Below are positions 35,065-46,659 of a DNA stretch of 64,000 nt, piece by piece. Source of the DNA: Orobanche coerulescens (lineage: Eukaryota; Streptophyta; Magnoliopsida; Lamiales; Orobanchaceae); contig CM065801.1 of NCBI GenBank assembly GCA_033398695.1, forward strand, positions 103,471,170 through 103,535,169. Reading direction: 5' to 3'. The notes below the pieces were generated by a model, which searched no databases, was not told where the DNA came from, and saw only the letters and a program-made list of their open reading frames with translations. A program made the position numbers and the translations under genes. Positions within the stretch are counted from its first letter, which is position 1. The number at the start of each line of letters is the position of its first letter.

Positions 35065-36511
35065 CCTCTGAATAGGTGTTCAGATCCGTCACCAGCAATG
35101 ATAGAAATGACTCTCTTTCGGTAATTCAGAATAGCTCCGTAACGGTTGAGCCAATCGTCTCCGAGAATTAAGTCGTCACCATGGATGTCAACTACGATAA
35201 GATTCGATGGCCAATCTCTCCCTCCTATTGACACTGGAAAATCTCTAGTTTCTAGGGTTCCCACAATTCTCTCTCCGCTCGGCAAACCCACAACATATGG
35301 TTCACAATCAAATAAACATGAGATTTTCAAACGATTTACACAATTCAATGATATGAAAGAATGTGTAGATCCGGAATCGAATAAGACACTAAGTGGTTGC
35401 AAAAGGATCTGAATCGTACCTGATGTAACGGCAGTGTTCTGATCGTCAGATTTCCTCATCTCGTACAGGCGCGGAGGAACGGACCCAGCACTGGATGTCT
35501 CTCTCTTCCCAATATTATGCTGCTGAAACCTACTTTGCTGCGTCTGGTTCACACTTATTTCCTTCGGAACTGTCGCCGGAGTGCGAGTACCAAACGATCT
35601 AGTCGCCACTCCACAGAAAGCTGCACAGTGCCCTTCTTGCCCACAATCGAAACAAGTCACAGAAGATGCGGGGCAATCACGTCTAATATGCCCTGCTCGA
35701 CCACAATTATAGCACTTCTTTGATATGTCCGAAACTACTGATGTTGTCTGAAACTTCTTTCCACCTCTAGAAGGATGTGGAGGTTTCCGAGATGAGAAAA
35801 AGGAAGACTGGCCCTTACGGGGCCCACCACTCTTGTTTTCCGAGAAGTTGCCGGTCACTTTCTGTTTCTTTGCCTCCATCGATTTCTCCACCGCCGCCTC
35901 TTTCATGTCGTAGGCCAGTTCTTTGTCTTGATACTGTCGCAACGTAGTACACTCGAATCCGGACATGTACTGCTGAATCTCCGGCTTCATCCGCATATCG
36001 AAATGAAAATCTTTTCTGCCTCCGTTCTGACCAAGTGTCGCACACAAGTCAGTTGACGATTAAAAGTTATGATTATGTCTGTCACAGTCGCTTCAGAACT
36101 CTGTGGTGAGAAAAACTCTCGAATTTTTGCCTCTCTAACTGGACGAGGACAATACTGTGCTTCCATCATTAGTTTGAATTCCGTCCAATCCGCATTATGA
36201 TTCTCGGGTCGAATAGCTTCTCACCAGTCAAAAGCCTCCCCAGTCAGAAAATACTGGGCAATGGGAAACTTCCGGTCCTCGGGACAGTTAATACCCGCGA
36301 ATATATTCTCTAACTCCTTTAGCCAATGATCCCAAGTAAGTGCCTCAGAAGATCCGTCAAATTTTGGCGGGTGCAATTTGACCACCTCAGCAAGCCATCT
36401 GTCTCCCCGGTTATCCTGGTGGTGCTGCTGTCGCATCGCCGTTTGCATGCGGTCAACTACTTGAGCGAACTGGTTTATCTGCGCCACCACCTGCTGAAGT
36501 ACTCCCGGCAT
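35025..36511 (-). pseudogene. gag: Gypsy-2 gag and protease
   Basis: Gag begins at the Met at 36511 or slightly upstream. The capsid part includes FDGSSEALTWDHWLKELENIF. An in-frame TGA at 36221-36223 and a frameshift near 36010 break it. Two CCHC zinc knuckles follow, CYNCGRAGHIRRDC and CFDCGQEGHCAAFC (about 35690-35610). The protease has the active-site LFDSGSTHSFIS (about 35370) and LILGDDWLNRYGAIL. A further frameshift near 35060 separates protease from reverse transcriptase. The part from 36047 to 35025 is a single open frame of 340 codons. Confidence 0.92.
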
Positions 36512-36898
36512 GTTAGGATTCGCGTCGTCGTTTGCTGATCCCTGCTACCCTCCAGAATGGGAATCGGTTCGACTAGCCGATAATTCTGGGGTAGTTGCGG
36601 AATCCTCATGTCTCATGTTACCACGTCCGCGTCCACGACCACGTCAGCGTCTACGTCCTCCTCTCAATATATTGTAAACACAATTTCTCAATATCCAGGA
36701 CAAAATTTTCAAGAATACAGCCCGTCAATACTCACAAAACAGAAATTAAGTAAAACGGTAGTATAAGAGATTAGGAGACTTACAACCACGGTCCACATGA
36801 CGATTTTGGCTGAACAGTGATGTTACGAACGACCCGTAAATCAAATAACGTAAACAGACCCAACTAAAACCCGACTGCCAAGATATCCATGAATCTTA
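36512..36898 (-). other. Gypsy-2 untranslated leader
   Basis: Lies between the primer site and gag. It holds a short CG-rich stretch of GTC repeats (36620-36660) that could encode more gag N-terminus upstream of the chosen Met. No other feature is recognised. Confidence 0.6.
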
Positions 36899-36910
36899 GC
36901 TCCGATACCA
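36899..36910 (-). other. Gypsy-2 primer binding site
   Basis: TGGTATCGGAGC on minus, identical to that of Gypsy-0 and five bases from the LTR. Confidence 0.9.
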
Positions 36911-36915
36911 TATTC

Positions 36916-39323
36916 TGTAACATCCCGAGATATTCGGAATAATTACAGCGCCGTAAACCCTTTAAGTAAGGATTTACAAGGCTAATTAAAAGAAATGTAA
37001 ATATAATCCAACAATACCATATAAATTCAAATTACAAACCCGGTTCCAACCGATCCAACTAGTTAATTAATACAATCATATCGAAATGATATTAATAAGA
37101 CACGCATACTCGAGTACTGAAATTGAACCAAGAAGACAAATCATAAACAACAACTAACATCACTGTGCCCCTTCGTCGTCACGTCGGTACTGTGGTTGTT
37201 TCGCCGCTCCTCGGCTACCTGAACATCAAAACAAATGTCCACCCCCGAAGGGGTTAGCAAAACGATGCTAGTACAAGTATCATATTAAACAAATCGAATA
37301 TGCATCAACAATACATAACAAGATACACCACACGGACTTCCGCTACCGGAATCCGACAATGCGAATCCACACGATTCCATTAACACAGCAAGGGTATTCC
37401 AATGATCCAGCGCCCTCAGCATAGATCCCAAGATGATCCCGTCGGACCAACACGAGGTGGAAATAACCCGTCCAATGATCCAGCGCCCTCAGCCTAGATC
37501 CCAAGATGATCCCGTCGGACCAACACGAGGTGGACATCCGATCCAGCGCCCTCAGCATAGATCGTACAACATACACAAACACAACTCATGCATAGATATA
37601 TGCCAAATCGCTATGTCCATCAACATGAACATACAAACACTAAATAACGAATATCATGACAATTCAACGAAATAAATCCCATGTTCAACAACATGAATAA
37701 ACCACATGCATGCTCAAAATACCAATATTAACACATTGCGATACTTGCCTCGAAGATGGCAAGAACGAAACACTACAATTATCTCAACACACTCGAAGGC
37801 CGCCTCCTTCGATCAACGTAGCAAGCTCGAACCTTAACAAAAGAAATGATATAGAATTGATCTCAAGTCGTACGAATGCCTAACAATCCGGTCTTCGGCC
37901 AAAAGCTCTAAATATGTAATCTGCCTGAACTATTTAGCGTACGCTACGTACTCTACGTAACGTGCGTTAAGTCTGCCTGTTAACGTACGCAAATGACCAA
38001 GTCTAGCGTACGCTAACCATGTAGTGACAGTTCTCTCTGATCATCCGACTGACTCGACTGATCACATAACGTACGTTACGTACCAAACTTAGCGTACGTT
38101 AACTCATTCCCGATAGCGCATGTTAATACATATATCTTAGCGTGCGCTAACCGTGCATGGTAGTTTACTACTGGCAGAAAAATTGATCTAATGATGATGA
38201 AACTCACGAAATCTACAGAGTTAATACATGTCCTCTCCGTGCATATCATGTTCATACAGTTGGTGAAAGATCTTTACGGATTAAACGATTACGAGATACG
38301 AGGATATTTATCATCATCACAACACCATAATTCATCTCGATTTTCAAGGAAATATCATAAGTTCAATCCATTTCATATCCCAAAACATATGATTCCATTA
38401 TGTAAAGACATAAGAACTTTGATAATCTCCATATACTGGTCACAAATGGTTTGAAGCTTCAGAATATACTAGGAGTTCAAGCACTAAAAGGTTCAATGAT
38501 TTATACGATGAATAAGTCCCGAAACATCGAAAATATCCTTCTAACACATGATGCTCAGCTACTACGAATTAAACTAACTAGATAATCCCAAATCATGATT
38601 AAAACATCCTTCAGAATACTACTAATATTGGTAAAGAATCACCTACCTCAACGTAGCGAAGAACATGAAGGAACTTGAAGAAATCCAACACCGAGGGCTT
38701 GAACACCAATCTCCAATGATCTACAATCTTAAAACTCATGCTAGGAGGATGATATGAAGGGTTTAGGATGAAGAGAGTGACTCTCCAAGTCCAAGAATTC
38801 GGATGTGGGAAGTGAAAAAGGCTGAAAATATGAAAAAGGATGCTGTCCTATTTACAGAAAATGGCTATTAGCGCGCGCTAGTCCATACTCATAGCGTGCG
38901 CTAACGGTCATACGAAGCTTAATGACTTCACTGTACTGAGCACTTAGCGTGCGCTATCCTCATATCATTAGCGTGCGCTACCGCGTTGACTTGGCTTTTC
39001 CCAAAAGCCGTCCAGGTTCATCCCGACATGATCCGACCGAGATCCTCAGCCGATATCACCTACCACCCTGTCTTAATCATGCTGACTACGTATAGCGTGC
39101 GCTAAGGTTCATGCGCAGCGTGCGCTATGGATCCAACTTAGCATACGCTACACATAGTCGATAGCGTGCGCTACATGCGCAGAATCACAATTTAGATCAC
39201 ATTAATGAAATCATGCGCCCAACAATACCGGATAATGAAATACGGAGAATTATACTCAGATCAAAATGCAACAATTACAATATCACAAGGTCCAAATACA
39301 TATTAGAAATCTCGGGTATTACA
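36916..39323 (-). repeat. Gypsy-2 5' LTR
   Basis: Counterpart of 29598-32004 with the same repeats (37400-37560) and palindrome arrays (37935-38150 and 38868-39172). The TATA box is mutated: minus reads TCTGTAAATA at 38849-38858 where the 3' LTR has TCTATAAATA. Confidence 0.92.
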
Positions 39324-39328
39324 ATTTT

Positions 39329-40124
39329 TACGGCCGCCCCCCTATTTTTTTTTTCTTTTTTTCATCTTAATTTCAGCACTTTTTTTCTTCGCTTCTCCAC
39401 CCACTTTTTAATAATTCTTCGCATTCCGTAGACTTGTTATACACCTAATTCACAACCAAATCTTGACCAAGGATTCAAACGGATGAATTTTCACCAAAAA
39501 TTAGATAATGGCTAATAAAATGTGGTGGATCAAAGAATAAGGTTTAGGTCCAAATGGGCTTCTAATGATGAATATGTCGAGGTGGGAAAATATAAGCCAA
39601 GTGGGTTATTCCTAATTTGCCTTTATCACTTTACTGCATGAGAACACTAACATCGTCTTGACATGAATAATTGATTAAGTTTTAGCATCAACACAACACG
39701 CTCGACCCCACAAGAAGAAGTAGTGAGCATGTATATGTATAATTATTTATATATGTGTGTATATATATTTTGCTCTACGGCTCAAAACTCATGAATAAAA
39801 AGGGCTTGTGCCATGAATCCCTCACACTATTATCCAAATCCAAAATCAAGACTACTGAACTACCCTTAATTAAAATCAAGCTAGTCAATCATACACATTT
39901 CCTATGTCAGGCCACATTTAAATTCCCAATGCACGAACTTGATTCCATCACACAAATTTAGCTAAGGACGCAAAATTAAATTCATCACAATTTCCAAATT
40001 CAACCAATCATTTCAAATCCAACTTCCCCAAACATAAAATTACGTACATGCTCCAAATAAAAGAATGAAAAGAGAAAGAAGAATAAAGCATAGTAAAAGA
40101 AAGTCTAGAATAGGAATCACCGGG
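39329..40124 (-). other. Athila 3' non-coding region between extra ORF and Gypsy-2
   Basis: Starts directly after the ATTTT duplication, with C and T runs (39340-39400), then a TA-rich stretch (39730-39770). No coding sense is visible. It was continuous with 29033-29592 before Gypsy-2 inserted. Confidence 0.65.
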
Positions 40125-41770
40125 CTAATGAGGAAGAAGGATCTCCAGCTGCTCGGTCAAACGATCCACCTTGGCTTGAAGTGCGCGATGCCCCTCCTCA
40201 AGCTTCTCGATCCGATGCCTCAACTCGGCCTCTGCAGCCGACTCTCCTGCTCGGCTTGTGCTCGCACCGGCTGTCTGAACCCTTGCCGCCGGGCTGTCTG
40301 AAGGAGTGGAAGGAAGGCTCATGTGCAACATTTTTAAATTTCTCTCCTCCCATGGCGAAGTGTATGTGGTGTTCGGTAGAGCTATAATCTCACTTGCTGA
40401 TATTCGCCACTTAAAAGTTCTTTCATTTTTTTCTAAAACACCCATTTTCGTAAGAAGAGTTCTGTCCAGTTTTCCACTGCCCCGACCGGGAACCGACTGC
40501 TGAAATTAGCCTCGGCGTACCGAGCTACTGCCGTGACCCAGCCCCCCATCACGATTGGATTTTTCGAAACATCATCCCCAATAAACATCATCAATAAATC
40601 TTTAACATATTTCACCCTTTTTCTAAAAACCACCGCATACATCATCCGCAGCTCAAAAATCTGCACCCCATTTCGATTTGAGTATCTCCCAGTGACCGTG
40701 TATGCCATAAGTCGTTGAACGTAATGGATCACCGGGTTTCGAATGGCGGTGGCCTTCGTTTTTCCCGCAGCAAATGGACCAGCATCATTCGTAATCATTT
40801 GCCAAATCTCATTTTTGGGTGGTATGTCATATTCTTCCTCGGGTTTGGCAGTCAGCCCAAGTGCTCGGCCGAACTGCTCGAACCCCCATGTATACCCCTT
40901 ACCATTCAAACGAAAATAAAAAGTCCCATTCTTTTCAAAATCCCCTTTCCAAATTGAGCTAAAAAATTCATAAGTGAGATCCTCATAAACTTCCCAGTTC
41001 CCCGTTGCCAACCTCTCGCACCCCAGCACACTCAACAATGCCATGACATCATCATACAATCCCAATTGTCGCAAAATAATTTCATCAAGATAGACTGAGG
41101 GGATTACCTTTCGTTTCGTGAGTTTGCGGTAGCGTGTAACCTGTCCGGGGGATCCGAAGGCGACATTATAACGGTTCGGTAGGCCGAGGAGACTCTTGCG
41201 CCTTTCTCTTACTGGAGGTGGAGCTGGGCTCTCGGTTTGTGTGAAACCGTGCTGCTGCTCGATTTCTGCTTCATTTCCTCGTTCGGCAGTCGGTCGTGAC
41301 TCATTTTTTGAATTGCGTTCGGGTTAGGGTGGATGTTCCAAACCATTCCCTTCGACTGTTTTAGGGTTCGATGTTTTTGCTTCATACCATGTGAGTAGAA
41401 ATGGGGGCGGCGGTAATAGTTGATAGATTAGCTCAGGAGCCGTATCGTCACTGGTGATTGGTGGTGCGGTCGACGAGGCCGGAGATGGTGCCGGTGTGGG
41501 TTTGTCTTTCAAACCACGGCTCGGCGATGTCTGGGTTTGTTTCGCCCCTTTTGAAGTTCGGCCCGGTGGATGACGCCTCGGCTTTTTGGTGAGTGGTTCG
41601 TCGGACGCTAGTCGGCCGACCCTTCGTTTTCCAGCGGTGGAGGGTTTAGTCGCAGGTGTCTCGGGCTCGGTGAGGTCATAGTGGGTCGGAGCCCTAGGGT
41701 TATGCCTCCAACCGCCGCTTCGAGTGATTCGATTCAGCCGATTGACGTTCCTTGTCCCTTTTCCGGTCAT
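40125..41770 (-). pseudogene. Athila extra ORF after pol (plant transposon-protein-like)
   Basis: From the Met at 41770 a basic, Pro-rich, low-complexity N-terminus runs to an in-frame TAA at 41324-41326. The same frame then continues through a globular part (41074-40433) with NWEVYEDLTYEFFSSIWKG, FYFRLNGKGYTWGFEQFGRA and VGAVENWTELFLRKW. A frameshift near 40440 leads to a C-terminus with a heptad-like stretch, AELRHRIEKLEEGHRALQA (about 40220-40150), probably a coiled coil. Related proteins are annotated in plants as Athila ORF or plant transposon proteins, of unknown function. It stands where envelope-like genes sit in some Athila elements, but no membrane segment is visible, so I do not call it env. 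Confidence 0.7.
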
Positions 41771-42213
41771 GATGGTCGACGATGGTGGCTGCAGAGAAGA
41801 GAGATAGATAGGTCAGTTTGGAAGACCGAGCGGGGGAGGGGGGGTTATTGCGTACTGATATATGTGGGAGAAGGAGATGGGATTATTTTTTAGGAAAAAA
41901 AATTAATAACTAATAAGGAGTAATAAAGAAAAAAGAATTTTAAAGAAGGAAATTAGGAGGAATATCTTTTTTTAAAAAAATAGGCAGAAAAAAATGATAT
42001 TTTACTAAACAAAAAAAAACTGACGAATAAGGAAAAAAATGCGAAAAACAAATTGGGTTGCCTCCCAATAAGCGCCTTTTTTTTACGTCGTTGGCTCGAC
42101 GAACTCCCTATTTATATTTCGGATGGGTCCTCGAGTTTGTATTCTTCCATATTAGCTGTCGTAAATCCTTCGCGATAGGGTTTTAGGAGATGGCCATTAA
42201 CCTTGAAAATTTT
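41771..42213 (-). other. Athila spacer between pol and extra ORF
   Basis: A/T-rich with A runs at 41890-42030, then AATTGGGTTGCCTCCCAATA and AGCGCC at 42050-42075, a conserved sequence of Athila elements at this place (recalled). The first part complements the pol frame end. Confidence 0.6.
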
Positions 42214-43782
42214 TCATGTCTTTAGACTTTGAACTTCAATCGCTCCATGAGGAAAAATATTGATAATTATAAATGGACCAATCCAGCGGGATCGCAACTT
42301 GCCCGGAAATAACTTGAGTCGAGAGTTGTAGAGTAACACTTTTTCACCTATGACGAAGTCTTTCCTTATTACTTTTGAATCGTGGAACGCCCTTGTCTTT
42401 TCTTTGTAAATTGCTACATTTTCGAACGCGTCATTTCGTATCTCTTTCAATTCTTGCAATTGCAACTTCCGGTGGGTGCTTGATTCATCAAAATTCATAT
42501 TGTACTTCTTGATTGCCCAAAAGGCACAATGCTCGAGCTCAACGGGAAGGAGGCAAGGTTTGCCATAAACCAAGCAATACGGTGACATGCCAATTGGTGT
42601 TTTATATGCCGTCCTATAGGCCCAAAGCGCGTCGTCGAGTCGTAAGCTCTAATCCTTCCGATTTGGTTGAACTGTTTTCTCCAAGATTGCTTTTATCTCC
42701 TTATTGGATGTTTCGGCTTGCCCATATGATTGCTGGTGATAAGAAGTGGACACCTTGTGCAAGACTCGATATTTCCTTTAGAGTGCCTCAATTATTCGAT
42801 TTTTGAAATGTTTTCCCCGATCGCTTATTATAGCCCTTGGAATTCCGAATCTGGCGAAGATATTAGATTTAATAAATTTGGCCACCACTTTAGAATCATT
42901 GGTCTGTGAGGCGGTCGCCTCCACCCATTTGGATACGTAGTCCACGAAGAGTAAAATATAGATATTCCCATATGAGGAGGGAAAAGGTCCCATGAAGTCC
43001 ATTCCCCAGATGTCGAAGATTTCACATACCAAGATAGGATTTTGTGGCATTTGATTTCGTCGAGAGATATTACCTGTTCTTTGACAATTATCACACGTCT
43101 TGCAAAAATTATAAGCATCTCTAAATAGAGACGACTAGTAAAAACCACTCTCCAAAACCTTATGTGCTGTTCTCTTTGAACTGAAGTGTCCTCCGCACGC
43201 ATACGAGTGACAAAAAGCAAGAATTGAATGAAATTCAGCCTCTGGTACACATCTTCGAATCATTTGATCTGAACAATGCTTCCATAGATAAGGATCATCC
43301 CATACGTAATATTTCGCATCACTTCTGAGTTTATCCTTCCTGGCCCGTGTCATACCAGTAGGAAAAATTTTGGCCATGAGAAAATTCACTAAATCGGCAT
43401 ACCATGGTGCTGTAAAGTCTGACACTGGGTCACCCAGTGTCGAAAAGTACTCCCAGTGTTGCGAGGCAGAAAACAATTGTTCGTTGGGGAAACTGTCACA
43501 CATAGGTTTCCCATCATTTTCTAAGACTAACCGGCTCAGGTGATCGGCCACGGAATTTTCGGACCCTTTCTTGTCCTTGATCTCCACGTTGAATTCTTGA
43601 AGAACTAAGATCCATCGGATAAGTCTCGGCTTTGCTTCCTTTTTGGCTAACAAATATCGTAGGGAAGTGTGATCTGAGAAGATAATGACCTTAGTTCCGA
43701 GTAGGTATGAGCGGAATTTTTCTAGTGCAAAGACCACGACCAGAAACTCCTTCTCAGTTGTGGAATAATTTTCGGACCCATT
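42214..43782 (-). pseudogene. pol: Athila pol: end of RNase H and integrase
   Basis: Starts at the deletion junction with [20 protein letters not shown] of RNase H, then [11 protein letters not shown]. The integrase zinc region has [19 protein letters not shown] and, after a TAG near 43134, CKTCDNCQR. The core has [20 protein letters not shown] and a kept Glu in the [10 protein letters not shown] segment (about 42740), between frames broken by stops near 42778 and 42650. The C-terminal [20 protein letters not shown] to [16 protein letters not shown] is characteristic of Athila-type integrase. Confidence 0.9.
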
Positions 43783-44640
43783 TGCTATCGGATATTGGAA
43801 AGATCATCCCTACGTCGAGAAGCTTAAGAATCTCCTTTTTCACTACCTCCATCATTGGTGCATTAAACCTTCGTTGTGCTTCTCGTGTGGGCTTGGCATC
43901 CTCCGTTAATATAATTCGATGCATGCATAGGGCTGGACTCATTCCCTTAATGTCGGCTATAGTCCACCCAATGGCTTCCTTATATTCTTTGAGAACTTTT
44001 AGCAATGCCTTCTCTTGATTAGGACTCAGCTCGGCCGAGATAATGACGGGTAAGGTTTCGTCGGCTCCCAGATGTGCGTATTTTAAGTGTTGTGGCAAAG
44101 GTTTTAGCTCCAGCTCGGGTGCATGTGTAATCGAAGGCTCGATCTTCCGGCATTCCTCATTAAGTCGAATGAAGTTTGCTTCCCTTTTCGTTCTGATCGG
44201 TCCCGCCCCTTTCAAGGCCCCTACGACTTCGAGCAACTCTCTTGAGATTCCAAATTCTTCCTCATTGTTGGTTCCTACATCCCTTGTGAGTGCTACCTCG
44301 AGTGCATCCCTCAAATTCAAATCAAACACTTCCTCGACAAGAGGGTCAATCACGCTTAATGCAAAAAGGGAGCAATCTTCCTCAGGAAATTTCATAGCAT
44401 CATAAATATTAAAACGTACAACTTGGTCATCGAATTCCATCGTGAGGGATCCCTCACGAACATCTATTTTGGTATTGGTCGTATTTAAAAATGGCCTTCC
44501 TAACAAAATAGGTGTGGAATTTGATGACTCATGTTGCATATCGAGAACATAGAAGTCGGCTGGAAATACGAGCTTATTGACTTGGACAAGAACATCCTCA
44601 ATTACCCCTTCGGGATACACAAGTCTACGACCAATTGTAT
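43783..44640 (-). pseudogene. pol: Athila pol: protease end and start of reverse transcriptase
   Basis: Follows gag-protease after a one-base frameshift near 44640. It has YPEGVIEDVLVQV, ILLGRPFLNTTNTKID (protease C-terminal part) and, downstream, ELKPLPQHLKYAHLG, IGWTIADIKGMSPALCMHRI and RRFNAPMMEVVKKEI of the RT N-terminus. It stops at SDSKWV, where sequence jumps to RNase H. The catalytic palm with its YxDD-type site is deleted. Confidence 0.9.
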
Positions 44641-46503
44641 AATTATCCTTGTTTCCCGAAGAGGTCCTAGATTTAAGGAGGTGTATATAGAGCGTGGCAT
44701 AACATTTATTGATGCTCCTAAATCTAGCATAGCTCGTTCAAAACCCGTATTTCCAATTCGACAAGGAATAGCGAACATACCTGGATCTTCCCATTTTGGT
44801 GGCAATTTCTTTTGGAATGCAGCGGACACATTTTCTCCCATCACCACCTTCTCGTTCCCTTTTAGCCTCCGTTTGCTGGTGCATAAGTCTTTAAGGAACT
44901 TTGCGTATTTCGGAATTTGTTGAACTGCGTCGAGTAAGGGAATGTTGATCTCAACCTTTCGGAATACGTCTAGGATTTGCTTCTCTTTATTCACGATCGC
45001 TGCCTTTCTGGCCCTAGATGGAAAAGGTAACTCGTTAGTCTCAAAAGGAGCAGTTTTAGACGAATTTACCTTGTCCGGCAATTCTGCACTGGGTGTCCCA
45101 GTGTTGATCTGTTCAGTGGATTTTTCCTCCTCGTTTTTAGCTACCTCCACCTTCTTAGGCTCCTTAAGCTGCTTCCCACTCCTTAGAGTTACAGCACTCA
45201 CGTTCCTTGGGTTCAGTTCAGGTTGGGATGGCAATTTCCCGCTATTTTGGTTCTCCAAGCGGCTCACCGTGGTGGCTAGTTGACTCACTTGATTTTCAAG
45301 AATTTTGATACTCGATTTAGTGTCATGCTGGAATTGCATAGTGTTTGCCACAAGGGTCTTCATCATCTCCTCCAAAGATGGTGTCGGATTTTGGGCGGGC
45401 TGCTTGTAGAATTGTCCCCTATTTTGCGGAGGTGTCTCTTGCTGGTTTTTCCATCGAAAGTTAGGGTGATCCCTTCATCCTGGATTGTAGGTGTTTGAGT
45501 AATGATCGTTTTTCCTCCCATAAGAATTTTCGGTCCCAATTGCATTGGCGTGCGCCTCAATTTCATCAAGCAAAATCCGACAATTCTCCATTGTATGCTC
45601 CGTAAGTTTTCTAACAAAAGTGATTAGCTCATTCAATTTTTCCTCAAGGGACGAGTCATGCATCTCCTTCACCATCCTGATCGGTGCATCACGACAACCG
45701 AACTGTTGTGAATTGGCCGCCATGTTGGATATGGGAGCTCTTGCGGCCGTGGGAGTTTTGTCAACTAGGGCTCCTCCACTTGCTGCATCTATCTTGTTCC
45801 GCTCCATCGGATTAAGTCCTTCGTAGAAATGCTAAATTAGGAGTTGCTCACTAATTTGATGTTGCTGGCATCGAGATACCAACTGTTTGAATCGTTCCCA
45901 ATATTCATGCAATGTTTCTCCAGTCATTTGCCTTGCACCACATATTTCTTTCCTTAGGTTGGCCGCTCGAGAAGCTAGAAAATATTTTTGTAGAAATAAG
46001 ATCTCCATCTCGTTCCACGTGGTGATGATAGCCGACGGTAAATAAAATAATCAATCCTTAGCCGGATCTTTCAATGAGAAAAGAAAGGCCCTAAGCTTGA
46101 TTTGTTCTTCGGTGACACCGTTTGACTTCATGCTTGAACACACGACATGGAATTCCATGAAATGTTTGTGCGGATCCTCTCCTGACAGACCATGAAATGC
46201 AAGTAGCAAGTGAATCAATCCCGACTTCAATTCAAAGGTGTTGTTGTTGTCAATAGCCGGGATCGTGATGCACAACGGTTGTTGAGGTAGCTCCGGGTTG
46301 GCTAATTGCTTCAGTGTCTTTTCAGCGTTATTTTCCATGACTCCAATTTCGTCCTCCGACTTACTGGGTGATGTTTCGAGGGAGAATGGTAAGTGCCCGA
46401 GTGCTTCTTTGGCTTCTTTTGCTTTCTGCCTGAAAACACGATCTCGCTTGGTGATTTCTGGAAAATATTGTAAATTCTTATCTCCACATGACCTTGTACT
46501 CAT
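44602..46503 (-). pseudogene. gag: Athila gag and protease start
   Basis: One frame from the Met at 46503 to 44602 with three nonsense codons, near 46050 (after DPAKD), near 45835 (after EQLLI) and 45475-45477. Recognisable parts are FELKSGLIHLLLAFHGLSGEDPHKHF (split over the capsid core), QMTGETLHEYWERFKQLV and FYEGLNPMER. A Gln- and Asn-rich region follows, then the protease motif LDLGASINVMPRSIY (near 44700), the Athila form of the active site with Leu in place of the usual Thr or Ser. The nonsense codons fit TGG to TGA and CAG to TAG changes. Confidence 0.9.
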
Positions 46504-46636
46504 GCAAAACTAAAACAAACGGATTAGTGCACAACTAACAATTAAAATGAATTTCCAGAACTGGCACTGGGTCAACCAGTGTCGAAATTGCAGAAAGTTT
46601 TTAACCCAAAATAAGTAAAATTAATTCAACACCATT
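46504..46636 (-). other. Athila gag leader
   Basis: Short leader between primer site and gag. It includes a CACTGG/CCAGTG inverted repeat at 46565-46581. Confidence 0.6.
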
Positions 46637-46653
46637 CCCCGGCAACGGCGCCA
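46637..46653 (-). other. Athila primer binding site (tRNA-Asp type)
   Basis: Minus strand reads TGGCGCCGTTGCCGGGG, six bases from the LTR end at 46660. This sequence is diagnostic for Athila and related Gypsy elements. Confidence 0.93.
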
Positions 46654-46659
46654 AAATTT

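Larger units (their letters stand above)
29598..39323 (-). mobile_element. Gypsy-2: near full-length Tekay/Del-type chromovirus
   Basis: LTRs 29598-32004 and 36916-39323 are almost the same length (2407 and 2408 bp). Target duplication ATTTT is at 29593-29597 and 39324-39328. Primer site, gag, protease, RT, RNase H, integrase and chromodomain-like end follow in order on minus. By eye the first 210 or so LTR positions differ at nine sites, so it is not a very recent insertion, yet it is the innermost level of the nest. Several stops and frameshifts make it defective. Confidence 0.94.

Noticed and set aside
40065..40503. Plus-strand frames over the Athila extra ORF
   Set aside because: Shadows of the minus-strand ORF, which has the coiled-coil pattern and follows pol in the same orientation.
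40125..41770. Envelope gene of the Athila element
   Set aside because: No signal peptide or membrane segment is visible, so position alone does not justify the name.
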